Assembly (NCBI GenBank): GCA_019348265.1
Contig: JAHWJV010000277.1
Coordinates: 1-5,122, forward strand
DNA length: 5,122 bases
Direction of reading: 5' to 3'
Source: Gemmatimonadota bacterium
GTDB lineage: Bacteria > Gemmatimonadota > Gemmatimonadetes > Longimicrobiales > Longimicrobiaceae
Below are positions 1-5,122 of this stretch, piece after piece (the stretch's first letter is position 1; each line of letters begins with the position of its first letter). The position numbers and the translations under genes were made by a program. The notes below the pieces were generated by a model, which saw nothing but the letters and a program-made list of their open reading frames with translations, did not search any database and was not told the DNA's origin.

Positions 1-143
1 TCTCGGAGCGTCAGCTCGAGGTGGAGCTGGTGCGTCCGCAGCCGCTCTCGCTGATCCTGCACCGGCGCGGCCCGGAGCCGGTTGGTAGCACCTTGATCGG
101 AGCGCTGCGGACGCTCGTTCAAGACAAGTCGTTGGCCGCTTAG
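1..143 (+). CDS. mfd: C-terminal end of an upstream gene, probably transcription-repair coupling factor Mfd (partial)
   Basis: An open frame enters from the left edge, is read from base 3 and ends at a TAG at 141-143, giving 46 residues that begin SERQLEVELV and end LVQDKSLAA. No catalytic motif falls in this piece. A beta-like stretch rich in Leu and Val followed by a short helix (STLIGALRTLVQD) is compatible with the very C-terminus of Mfd, the translocase that removes stalled RNA polymerase and recruits UvrA. The second clue is context: mfd often sits directly upstream of a PpiC/SurA-type isomerase in several diderm lineages. The name is therefore an inference from position and weak resemblance. 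That a coding region ends here is much safer than its identity. Confidence 0.45.
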   Translation, partial: SERQLEVELVRPQPLSLILHRRGPEPVGSTLIGALRTLVQDKSLAA

Positions 144-218
144 AACATCCCGGTCCCGCGCGGATGGCCGTTTGCCCCGCGTGCGGGCCCGCTGGTCGGT
201 ATCCCCATCACCTGTTGC

Positions 219-224
219 TGGAGA
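219..224 (+). promoter_or_regulatory. Shine-Dalgarno site for the lipoprotein isomerase
   Basis: TGGAGA lies 6 bases upstream of the ATG at 231. It supports that start over the next in-frame ATG at 282, which would remove the Arg-rich n-region of the lipoprotein signal. The rest of the 144-230 gap shows no convincing terminator or promoter. Confidence 0.6.
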
Positions 225-230
225 CTCAGA

Positions 231-1802
231 ATGAGCTCGTTCTTCCCTCGCTCGCGCCCGATCGGCTCGCGTTTTCCCTTCATGCTGCTGGCGACCGCCG
301 CCCTGATTACCGCGGGCGGGTGTGGCCTCAGCGACGCCATGTCGGCGCACACGGACGTCGTCGCCCGAGCCGGGGGGAAGGAGTTCCGGGTCGCGGACGC
401 GGTCGAGCTTCTTTCGCTGAACCCGCAGATCCCCGCCGAGCCCCAGGTCGTCCGCGCGCTGGCCGATCTCTGGGTCGACTACATGCTCCTCGCCACCGCG
501 GTCGCGGAAGACTCCACGCTCGCGTCGGTGAACCTCGATGGCTTCACGCAAACGGCGCGCGAGCAGGCGCTGGTCATGAAGCTGCGCGACCAGGTGATCC
601 GGGCGGATACCGTGTTCTCGGACGCTCAGCTCACGCAGCGTTGGGCGAGCGAAGGCCCCGGCGCCGAGATCCGCGCCGCGCACATCCTGCTCCGCATTCC
701 GGCGGAGGCGACTCCCGCGCAGCGCGACAGCGTGCAGAAGCTCGCCGAGTCGATTCGGCAGCGCGCGGCGGGCGGCGAAGAGTTCGGCGCGCTGGCGCGG
801 CAGTACTCGGCCGATCCGAGCGCCGCGCAGGGCGGTGATCTCGGCTTCTTCGGCCGAGGCCGAATGGTGGCGCCTTTCGAGGAGGCGGCGTTCAAGCTTC
901 AGCCCGGTCAGGTCAGCCCGGTGATCGAGAGCCCGTTCGGCCTGCACGTGATCCGGCTCACCGAGCGTCGGCAGACGGAGATGGGCGACCAGCGCGAGCA
1001 GTTCCGTCAGTATCTGGTCGGTCGCGCGCACGAGGAGGCCGAGACCACCTACCTGGACTCCATCTCCAAGTCGGCCAACGTGAAGCTGGAGGAAGGCGGA
1101 CTGGCCGTGATCCGCGAGGTCGCGGGGAAGCCGGAAACGGCGCTGCGCGGACGCGCGGGGCGGCGTGAGATCGCCACCTACACTGGCGGCGCGTTCACGA
1201 CCGGCGAGTTCCTCGACTTCGTCCGTACCCAGCCGGCGCAGGTGCAGAGCATGTTCACCACCGCGTCGGACGAGCAGCTCGAGAACGCGGTTCAGCAGCT
1301 CACGCGCAAGGAGCTCCTGCTCCGCCAGGCCGAAGCGCGCAACATCAAGCTCACCAGAGCGGAGGAGGACTCGATCCGCAGCGAGGCTCGCCAGGCGATC
1401 CGTGCTGTCGTCGAGGGCACCGGGTTCACCGGAGCCGCGGGGCGCGGCGCGAACGCCGAGGCAATCGCCACGCAGGTGAAGCAGCTGCTCCGCGCCTACA
1501 TCTCGGGGCAGGTGCAGCTCGTCCCCCTCGCGGCCTTCGGCTACATCCTCCGCGACCTGTACCCGAACGAGATCAACGAGGCGGCGTTCCCGCAGGTCGT
1601 CGAGCAGGTCGCCCAGGCTCGCGCGGCGCAGCCGGCGCCTACCGGACCGGGGATGCCTGACCCGTCCCAGCACGGAGGAACGCCGGCACCGGGGCAGCCG
1701 GGCATGCCCGACCCGTCCCAGCAGGTACCGCCGGCCCCTGGCGGGCAGGGCGCACCGGCACCGTCGGCGGCACCCGGCGCGGCCCCGGGCGGCGGACATT
1801 AG
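231..1802 (+). CDS. Parvulin-type peptidyl-prolyl cis-trans isomerase, predicted lipoprotein (SurA/PrsA-like chaperone)
   Basis: This 523-residue protein should catalyse prolyl cis-trans isomerisation and act as a folding chaperone in the periplasm, anchored by lipid. The N-terminus has Arg7, Arg9 and Arg14, a hydrophobic core (about 15-28) and a lipobox-like TAGGC with Cys31. The residue at +2 is Gly, so nothing argues for inner-membrane retention by the E. coli rule. Residues about 41-140 look like a SurA N-terminal chaperone segment. Residues about 147-244 are one complete rotamase domain, with AAHILLR (149-155), GGDLGFFGRGRM (201-212) and GLHVIRL (237-243). A second chaperone-like segment (about 312-385) resembles the first. 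The tail from 466 is Pro/Gly/Ala-rich and repetitive. The rotamase family assignment is firm. The lipoprotein call is likely, although Ala at -3 is less common than Leu. Client proteins are unknown; outer-membrane proteins are the natural guess because surA is next door. Confidence 0.9.
   Translation: MSSFFPRSRPIGSRFPFMLLATAALITAGGCGLSDAMSAHTDVVARAGGKEFRVADAVELLSLNPQIPAEPQVVRALADLWVDYMLLATAVAEDSTLASVNLDGFTQTAREQALVMKLRDQVIRADTVFSDAQLTQRWASEGPGAEIRAAHILLRIPAEATPAQRDSVQKLAESIRQRAAGGEEFGALARQYSADPSAAQGGDLGFFGRGRMVAPFEEAAFKLQPGQVSPVIESPFGLHVIRLTERRQTEMGDQREQFRQYLVGRAHEEAETTYLDSISKSANVKLEEGGLAVIREVAGKPETALRGRAGRREIATYTGGAFTTGEFLDFVRTQPAQVQSMFTTASDEQLENAVQQLTRKELLLRQAEARNIKLTRAEEDSIRSEARQAIRAVVEGTGFTGAAGRGANAEAIATQVKQLLRAYISGQVQLVPLAAFGYILRDLYPNEINEAAFPQVVEQVAQARAAQPAPTGPGMPDPSQHGGTPAPGQPGMPDPSQQVPPAPGGQGAPAPSAAPGAAPGGGH
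1626..1775 (+). repeat. In-frame 17-residue (51-bp) tandem repeat in the isomerase tail, about three units
   Basis: Unit 1 (residues 466-482) and unit 2 (483-499) share PAP, then PGMPDPSQ. Unit 3 (about 500-515) is 16 residues and decayed (PAPGGQGAPAPS). The cores coding for GMPDPSQ at 1650-1670 and 1701-1721 match at 19 of 21 bases, and both differences are third-position changes. This points to a recent duplication kept in frame. The stretch is probably a flexible, disordered periplasmic tail. Confidence 0.75.
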
Positions 1803-1808
1803 CAACGG

Positions 1809-1844
1809 TACGCGCCAGTGGAACTGAGCTTCCGCTGGCGCGTA
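1809..1844 (+). terminator. Strong hairpin just after the isomerase stop; possible terminator or mRNA-end structure
   Basis: The arms 1809-1823 and 1830-1844 pair over 15 bp with a single G-U wobble around a 6-base loop (CTGAGC). The hairpin starts 6 bases after the TAG stop at 1800-1802. No run of T follows, so it is not a classical intrinsic terminator. In GC-rich genomes, U-less hairpins of this kind may still terminate or pause transcription, or protect an mRNA 3' end. The structure is read directly from the sequence; its function is inferred. Confidence 0.55.
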
Positions 1845-1872
1845 TGACAGAGCTGGCCACCGGGGATATCCT
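1844..1872 (+). promoter_or_regulatory. Candidate sigma-70-type promoter for surA
   Basis: ATGACA at 1844-1849 matches the -35 consensus at 5 of 6 bases, and TATCCT at 1867-1872 matches the -10 at 4 of 6, with an ideal 17-bp spacer. Transcription would start near 1879, giving a leader of about 70 bases. The site begins where the preceding hairpin ends, so termination followed by re-initiation is a coherent reading. The promoter consensus of this phylum is not known to me. Confidence 0.35.
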
Positions 1873-1891
1873 TCCCCGTCGGCGGACGAAT

Positions 1892-1924
1892 CGACCGGCG
1901 CCTCCCTTGACGGGGGGCCGGTCG
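1892..1924 (+). other. GC-rich hairpin in the surA leader
   Basis: CGACCGGC at 1892-1899 pairs with GCCGGTCG at 1917-1924. After one bulged G (1900), 1901-1905 pairs with 1912-1916, including one G-U, leaving a 6-base loop (1906-1911). This gives 13 pairs in all. It ends 12 bases before the likely ribosome binding site at 1937-1942 and leaves that site exposed. It could stabilise the message or tune translation. It matches no riboswitch class that I recognise. Confidence 0.4.
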
Positions 1925-1936
1925 CATCTCTCTCTC

Positions 1937-1942
1937 GAGAAG
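1937..1942 (+). promoter_or_regulatory. Ribosome binding site that sets the surA start
   Basis: GAGAAG ends 6 bases before the ATG at 1949. It is a moderate Shine-Dalgarno match. Together with the signal peptide that begins at 1949, it argues against the upstream in-frame ATG at 1844, which lies at the foot of the hairpin. Confidence 0.5.
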
Positions 1943-1948
1943 TTCAGC

Positions 1949-3259
1949 ATGCGTACACTTGGCATAGCCATCTCCATACTCCTCCTGGGGGCGCCGCTGG
2001 CGGCCCAGCAGCCCGGCGTGGCGGGCACGAGCGGAACCGAACCCGTCGACCGTGTGATCGCGGTCGTCGGTGATACGGTGCTCCTCCTGTCCGACGTGCA
2101 GGCGGCGATCGGGCAGCTCGAGGCGTCCGGCCAGCCGGTGCCGACCGATCCGGCGCAGCGCGCGGCGATGCTCCAGGACGTGATGCAGGCGCGCATCAGC
2201 GACCTCATCATCGTCGAGGCGGCCAAGGCGGAGAACGTGACCGTAAGTCAGGACGAGCTCGAGCAGCAGGTCGACGCGCGGATCCGAAGCGTCATGCAGC
2301 CGTTCGGGACCGAGGCGCAGTTCGACGCCGCGCTCGCGGCAGAAGGCCTGAATCGCGCGCGCTACCGTCAGCTCCTCCTGGAGCAGGAGCGCACTCAGGC
2401 GGTGATGGACACCTACCTGCGCCAGGCCACCGCCAAGCGGACGCTGCCGGTGGTCTCCGAGGATCAGATCCGCCGCGCATTCGAGGAGCGGAAGGCGTCG
2501 CTCGGGCAGGCCCCCGTCCGGATCTCTCTCCAGCAGGTGATCGTGAAGACACAGGCGGCCGACTCGGCGATGGCCAAGGCGCTGGCCACAGCGCAGCAGG
2601 TACTGCGCGAGCTACAGGAAGGCGCGGACTTCGAGGTGCTCGCGCGCCGCTACTCGGACGATCCCGGCAGCAAGGAGGCGGGCGGAGATCTCGGCTGGTT
2701 CCGCACCGGTGGCGGCCGCATGGTTCCCGAGTTCCAGGCGGTGGCTGACGCCCTTCGGCCGGGTCAGACGAGCGGCATCGTGCGGACCGACTTCGGCTAT
2801 CACATCATCCGCCTGGACCGCGTGCGTGGAGCCGAGCGGAAGGCCCGCCACATCCTGATTCGCCCGGTGATCACGCCCGGCGATACGGAGCGCGCCCGCG
2901 TCCGCGCCGACTCGGTGGCCGCCGCGATGCGCGCCGGGGCGAATCCCGCCGCTCTCGCCCGCAGCTATGGCACGCCCTCTTCGGAGGCCGAGGCCGCGCG
3001 CGTTCCGCTCGACCAGCTGCCGCCGACGTACCGGCAGGCGCTCCAGACCGCCACCAGCGGCCAGGTGATCGGGCCCATCATGGTGGAGGGGTCGTCTCCG
3101 AGCTTCGCCATCGTCAAGCTGACCGAGCGGCAGGAGGCGGGAGAGTACACCCTCGCCGACGTGCGTGAGCGTTTGGTGCAGAGTCTGCAGCAGCAGCAGA
3201 TGATGGAGCAGCTCGTCGGGGAGCTGAGGAATCGCGTTCACGTGGAGGTGCTCCCGTAG
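1949..3259 (+). CDS. surA: Periplasmic chaperone and peptidyl-prolyl isomerase SurA
   Basis: SurA carries unfolded outer-membrane proteins across the periplasm to the BAM complex. From ATG 1949 the protein has 436 residues, close to the 428 of E. coli SurA. It opens with a signal peptide (MRTLGIAISILLLGAPLAA), probably cut after Ala19. The SurA N-terminal chaperone domain follows (about 32-165, starting DRVIAVVGDTVLLLSDV). The first parvulin domain (about 190-289) is complete, with GGDLGWFRTGGGRMVPEF (245-262) and FGYHIIRL (282-289). A second parvulin-like domain (about 298-393, KARHILIR to FAIVKLTER) lacks the GGDLGWF-type segment and is probably inactive. The C-terminal helix (about 400-436) should pack back on the N-domain as in known SurA structures, and includes a run of four Gln. 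The frame stays open back to an ATG at 1844, but starting there would put 35 polar residues before the signal peptide, so 1949 is preferred. Its stop overlaps the next start. Confidence 0.9.
   Translation: MRTLGIAISILLLGAPLAAQQPGVAGTSGTEPVDRVIAVVGDTVLLLSDVQAAIGQLEASGQPVPTDPAQRAAMLQDVMQARISDLIIVEAAKAENVTVSQDELEQQVDARIRSVMQPFGTEAQFDAALAAEGLNRARYRQLLLEQERTQAVMDTYLRQATAKRTLPVVSEDQIRRAFEERKASLGQAPVRISLQQVIVKTQAADSAMAKALATAQQVLRELQEGADFEVLARRYSDDPGSKEAGGDLGWFRTGGGRMVPEFQAVADALRPGQTSGIVRTDFGYHIIRLDRVRGAERKARHILIRPVITPGDTERARVRADSVAAAMRAGANPAALARSYGTPSSEAEAARVPLDQLPPTYRQALQTATSGQVIGPIMVEGSSPSFAIVKLTERQEAGEYTLADVRERLVQSLQQQQMMEQLVGELRNRVHVEVLP
3244..3248 (+). promoter_or_regulatory. Ribosome binding site inside the 3' end of surA for the S4 gene
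   Basis: GGAGG, a full core Shine-Dalgarno sequence, lies 10 bases before the GTG at 3259. It sits within the last surA codons, so surA translation should open it and couple the two genes. Confidence 0.65.
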
Positions 3260-3552
3260 TGGCCGGGACGGACGGAGAACACGCGCTGCGGATCGACGTC
3301 CTGCTGCATCGGCTCTGCATCACCCGGAGCCGCAGCGAGGCGAAGAACGCTTGCGACTCCGGCGCCGTGTCGCTGCAGGGTCGGCCCGCGAAGGCCAGTG
3401 AAGCCGTAGCGGTCGGCCAGACGGTCGCCGTGCGCTTCCCGAGGCGGCTCGTCGAGTTCGAGGTGCAGGCGATCCCTCCCAAGTCCACGTCGAGGAAGTC
3501 GGCGAAGGAGATGTATCGCCTGGTTCGCGACGAGCCGATCTCCCTCTTCTAA
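3259..3552 (+). CDS. rqcP: S4-domain RNA-binding protein of the RqcP/Hsp15 type
   Basis: This 97-residue protein holds an S4 domain at about 11-60 (RIDVLLHRLCITRSRSEAK, then GAVSLQGRPAKASEAVAVG), the fold that binds structured rRNA or tRNA. After the domain comes VRFPRRLVEFEV and a tail ending KEMYRLVRDEP. This pattern recalls B. subtilis RqcP, which ends similarly with a MY-x-L segment, more than E. coli Hsp15 (HslR), which has a longer basic tail. RqcP works with RqcH on split 50S subunits to add Ala tails to stalled nascent chains; Hsp15 also binds obstructed 50S subunits. Both point to ribosome rescue, though the choice of symbol rests on recalled similarity. The GTG start shares one base with the surA stop (TAGTG) and has a GGAGG site upstream. 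Residues 1-10 are a short polar extension. It lies between surA and pdxA, neighbours with no obvious functional tie. Confidence 0.8.
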   Translation: MAGTDGEHALRIDVLLHRLCITRSRSEAKNACDSGAVSLQGRPAKASEAVAVGQTVAVRFPRRLVEFEVQAIPPKSTSRKSAKEMYRLVRDEPISLF

Positions 3553-3558
3553 CCAACC

Positions 3559-4500
3559 GTGGCCACTCCGCGTATCGCCGTCACCCTTGGCGACCCACGG
3601 GGAATCGGCCCGGAGATCGTCGCCAGGGCACTCGCCGACCCCGCCGTCGCGGCGGCCGGCGAGTTCGTCCTTTTCGGTCCGCGCGGCGTGTTGCCGGACC
3701 AGCAAGTGGTCTCGTCTGGGGATTGGTCTCCGACCGATGGCGTCGCGGCCGCCGGACGCCTGGCCGGGGAGGCGATCCGCCTCGCGACCGAGGCGGCGCT
3801 CGATGGGCGGGTCGACGCCGTCGTGACTGGCCCGATCGACAAGGCCGCGCTCCACGCCGGCGGGTGGCACTTCCCAGGTCATACGGAGATGCTGCGAGAC
3901 CTGGCGGGAGTGCCCAGCGTGGGGATGATGATGTCCGCGGAGCGCACTGCGAGCGGCGGATCACTCCGCGTTTTGCTCGCCACGACGCACCTGCCGCTGC
4001 GCGACGTACCGGCCGCGCTCACCACACAGCTGCTGGTCGACCAGACGGAGCTCGCCGCCACGGCACTTCGCCGCTGGTGGGCGCTCGAAAGCCCTCGCAT
4101 CGCCATCTGCGCCTTCAATCCGCACGCCTCCGACGGCGGACTCTTCGGAGATGAAGAGGGGCGGATTTACGCGCCGGCCATCCGGATGCTGCTGGAGGCA
4201 GGGCATGCGGTCGTCGGGCCGGTGCCGGCGGACACCGTCTTCTCCCGCGCGTTGCGCGGCGAGTTCGATGTGGTCATCGCGCCGTACCACGACGTCGGAA
4301 TGGCGGCGTTCAAGACGGCGTCGTTCGGGAGCGGGGTGAACGTCACGCTCGGTCTTCCCTTCCCTCGCACCTCGCCGGATCACGGCACCGCGATGGACAT
4401 CGCGGGGCGCGGCGTGGCCAGCGCCTCGTCTATGATCGAGGCGATCCTGCTGGCTTCCCGGCTCGCCGGCCACTTTGACACTTCCGCGATTCGTAGATAG
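3559..4500 (+). CDS. pdxA: 4-hydroxythreonine-4-phosphate dehydrogenase PdxA
   Basis: PdxA oxidises 4-phosphohydroxy-L-threonine with NAD(P)+, and the product decarboxylates to 3-amino-1-hydroxyacetone phosphate. PdxJ then joins this with deoxyxylulose phosphate to make pyridoxine phosphate, so the organism probably uses the DXP-dependent vitamin B6 route. The 313 residues span the whole family (E. coli has 329). Visible motifs are VTLGDPRGIGPEI (8-20), TGPIDKAAL (90-98), the substrate-binding GHTEML (107-112), and three metal-ligand histidines: His144 in THLPLRDV, His189 in FNPHASDGG and His244 in PYHDVGMAAFK. GLPFPRTSPDHGTAMD (265-280) completes the active site. GTG 3559 fits the family N-terminus and lies 6 bases after the S4 stop. 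No Shine-Dalgarno precedes it, so translation probably depends on coupling or re-initiation. E. coli also has surA directly before pdxA. Confidence 0.96.
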   Translation: MATPRIAVTLGDPRGIGPEIVARALADPAVAAAGEFVLFGPRGVLPDQQVVSSGDWSPTDGVAAAGRLAGEAIRLATEAALDGRVDAVVTGPIDKAALHAGGWHFPGHTEMLRDLAGVPSVGMMMSAERTASGGSLRVLLATTHLPLRDVPAALTTQLLVDQTELAATALRRWWALESPRIAICAFNPHASDGGLFGDEEGRIYAPAIRMLLEAGHAVVGPVPADTVFSRALRGEFDVVIAPYHDVGMAAFKTASFGSGVNVTLGLPFPRTSPDHGTAMDIAGRGVASASSMIEAILLASRLAGHFDTSAIRR

Positions 4501-4503
4501 ATT
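4475..4503 (+). promoter_or_regulatory. Candidate sigma-70-type promoter for ftsE
   Basis: TTGACA at 4475-4480 is a perfect -35 box. Seventeen bases later TAGATT at 4498-4503 matches the -10 consensus at 4 of 6. The -35 lies inside pdxA, and the pdxA stop codon TAG (4498-4500) forms the first half of the -10. Transcription would start near 4510, leaving a leader of about 34 bases before ftsE. This is the best promoter-like match in the window and stands out in such GC-rich DNA. The AT-rich run 4501-4506 would help melting. Confidence 0.5.
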
Positions 4504-4543
4504 TTTCCCCACTCGCCACACTCACTCCGCAGTATCTCCGCCG

Positions 4544-5122
4544 GTGATCAAGCTCACGTCGGTCTACAAGGAGTTCCCCCGTTCCGGGGTGGTACTCAAG
4601 AACGTCCATTTCCACCTGCGCAAAGGTGAGTTCGTCTTCCTGACCGGCCACTCCGGAGCCGGGAAGTCGACGATCCTGAAGCTGCTGCAGATGGACGAGC
4701 TCCCGACGTCCGGCGAGGTCCGGATCTCGGGCCACTCGTCGGCGCGGCTGCGTCGCGGCGAGATCCCGAAGCTGCGGCGCAAGCTGGGCGTGGTCTTCCA
4801 GGACTTCCGGCTGCTCCCGGACCGCACCGCGGACCGCAACGTGGCGTTCGCGCTGGAGGTGACCGGCGCGAGCCGCGGGTCCATCGCCCCGCGCGTGAGC
4901 CGCCTGCTGGCCCGCGTCGGCCTCGCCTCCAAGGCGGGGTCGCTCCCTCACGAGCTTTCCGGCGGTGAGCGGCAGCGTGTCCGGGTCGCGCGGGCGCTGG
5001 CTCAGGAGCCGCGCGCCCTGGCCCTGGACGAGCCCACCGTCGCCCTCGACGTCGCGCACGAGATGGCGATCTTCGAGCTCCTCCGCGACCTGGGGCACGA
5101 GGGGGTCACGATCCTTCTGGTC
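4544..5122 (+). CDS. ftsE: Cell-division ATP-binding protein FtsE (partial, C-terminus beyond window)
   Basis: FtsE is the cytoplasmic ATPase of the FtsEX complex, an ABC transporter-like machine that moves nothing but activates septal peptidoglycan hydrolases through FtsX. The visible 193 residues (E. coli FtsE has 222) run from a GTG start in MIKLTSVYKEFP to the window edge. Motifs in order are an aromatic A-loop Tyr8, Walker A GHSGAGKST (35-43), a Q-loop VVFQDFRLLPDRT (83-95), the signature LSGGERQRV (138-146) and Walker B ALALDE (158-163). The switch histidine lies just beyond the cut. GHSGAGKSTILKLL and the DFRLLPDRT stretch with a short NVAFALEV are FtsE-like and separate it from LolD-type proteins. 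The D-loop region reads DEPTVALD where FtsE usually has DEPTGNLD. No Shine-Dalgarno precedes the GTG; the 43-base gap is pyrimidine-rich, and no in-frame ATG lies near. An ftsX gene is expected next. Confidence 0.9.
   Translation, partial: MIKLTSVYKEFPRSGVVLKNVHFHLRKGEFVFLTGHSGAGKSTILKLLQMDELPTSGEVRISGHSSARLRRGEIPKLRRKLGVVFQDFRLLPDRTADRNVAFALEVTGASRGSIAPRVSRLLARVGLASKAGSLPHELSGGERQRVRVARALAQEPRALALDEPTVALDVAHEMAIFELLRDLGHEGVTILLV

Noticed and set aside
118..146. Promoter for the lipoprotein isomerase (TTCAAG, 17 bases, TAGAAC)
   Set aside because: The -35 matches consensus at only 3 of 6 positions, which is too weak to list, although the spacing and -10 are acceptable.
164..838. Plus-strand open frame of 224 codons overlapping the lipoprotein isomerase
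   Set aside because: It is extremely Arg-rich, lacks a domain, and is out of frame with a well-supported gene.
1907..1935. Second surA promoter starting with TTGACG at 1907
   Set aside because: No -10-like sequence occurs 16-19 bases downstream, only a CT-rich run, and the TTGAC falls in the loop of the leader hairpin.
1844..1948. N-terminal extension of SurA from an ATG at 1844
   Set aside because: It would place 35 polar, Arg/Pro-rich residues before a clear signal peptide. The ATG lies at the foot of a strong hairpin and has no ribosome binding site; ATG 1949 has one.
3188..3199. (CAG)4 run coding for four Gln in SurA
   Set aside because: It is short, in frame and in a C-terminal helix where Gln is common; not evidence of a phase-variable repeat.
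3238..3882. Long minus-strand open frame of 214 codons
   Set aside because: It lies antisense to the S4 gene and pdxA, both firmly identified. Its composition is Arg/Gly/Asp-rich, as expected of a shadow in GC-rich DNA, and it shows no family motif.
4455..4506. Intrinsic terminator after pdxA ending in the TTTTT at 4502-4506
   Set aside because: The only nearby stem (CCGG/CCGG) is 4 bp long and about 30 bases from the T-run, so the geometry is wrong. The AT-rich run fits a promoter better.
4430..5098. Minus-strand open frame of 222 codons opposite ftsE
   Set aside because: It is antisense to a clear ABC ATPase with all motifs in order and has no recognisable domain of its own.

Overview
This window reads as ordinary chromosomal DNA from a high-GC, Gram-negative-type (diderm) bacterium. 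The clues are two secreted parvulin-type peptidyl-prolyl isomerases of the SurA kind, one with a lipobox and one with a signal peptide, both typical of outer-membrane biogenesis. Coding strand, spacing and codon use are uniform, and I see no sign of mobile DNA. The gene content and the style of the proteins (an Ala/Pro/Gly-rich lipoprotein isomerase beside SurA, signal peptides ending in AAQQ) suggest Gemmatimonadota. That placement is inferred from style and not proved.

Layout, all on the + strand: (1) the last 46 codons of a gene ending at 143, probably mfd; (2) an 87-base gap, then a 523-residue lipoprotein with one parvulin domain (231-1802) and a 17-residue tandem repeat in its Pro-rich tail; (3) a 146-base gap (1803-1948) holding a near-perfect 15-bp hairpin just after the stop codon, a candidate promoter and a second GC-rich hairpin; (4) surA (1949-3259); (5) a small S4 RNA-binding protein resembling RqcP/Hsp15 (3259-3552), whose GTG start overlaps the surA stop codon; (6) pdxA (3559-4500), 6 bases later; (7) a 43-base gap with a good -35/-10 pair that begins inside the end of pdxA; (8) ftsE (4544 to the window end), cut off just before its H-loop.

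Together the genes form an envelope and housekeeping block. The two isomerase/chaperones should escort outer-membrane proteins through the periplasm. The S4 protein probably acts in ribosome rescue or quality control. PdxA makes the aminoacetone phosphate precursor of vitamin B6. FtsE powers septal peptidoglycan hydrolysis with FtsX. The surA-pdxA linkage also exists in E. coli (lptD-surA-pdxA-rsmA), so it looks old. surA, the S4 gene and pdxA look like one tightly coupled transcript, while ftsE probably has its own promoter.

I found no clearly undescribed system. The points most worth a second look are the structured surA leader, the domain duplication in the lipoprotein isomerase, the apparent swap of intact and degenerate parvulin domains in SurA compared with E. 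coli, and the coupling of an RqcP-like gene between surA and pdxA.
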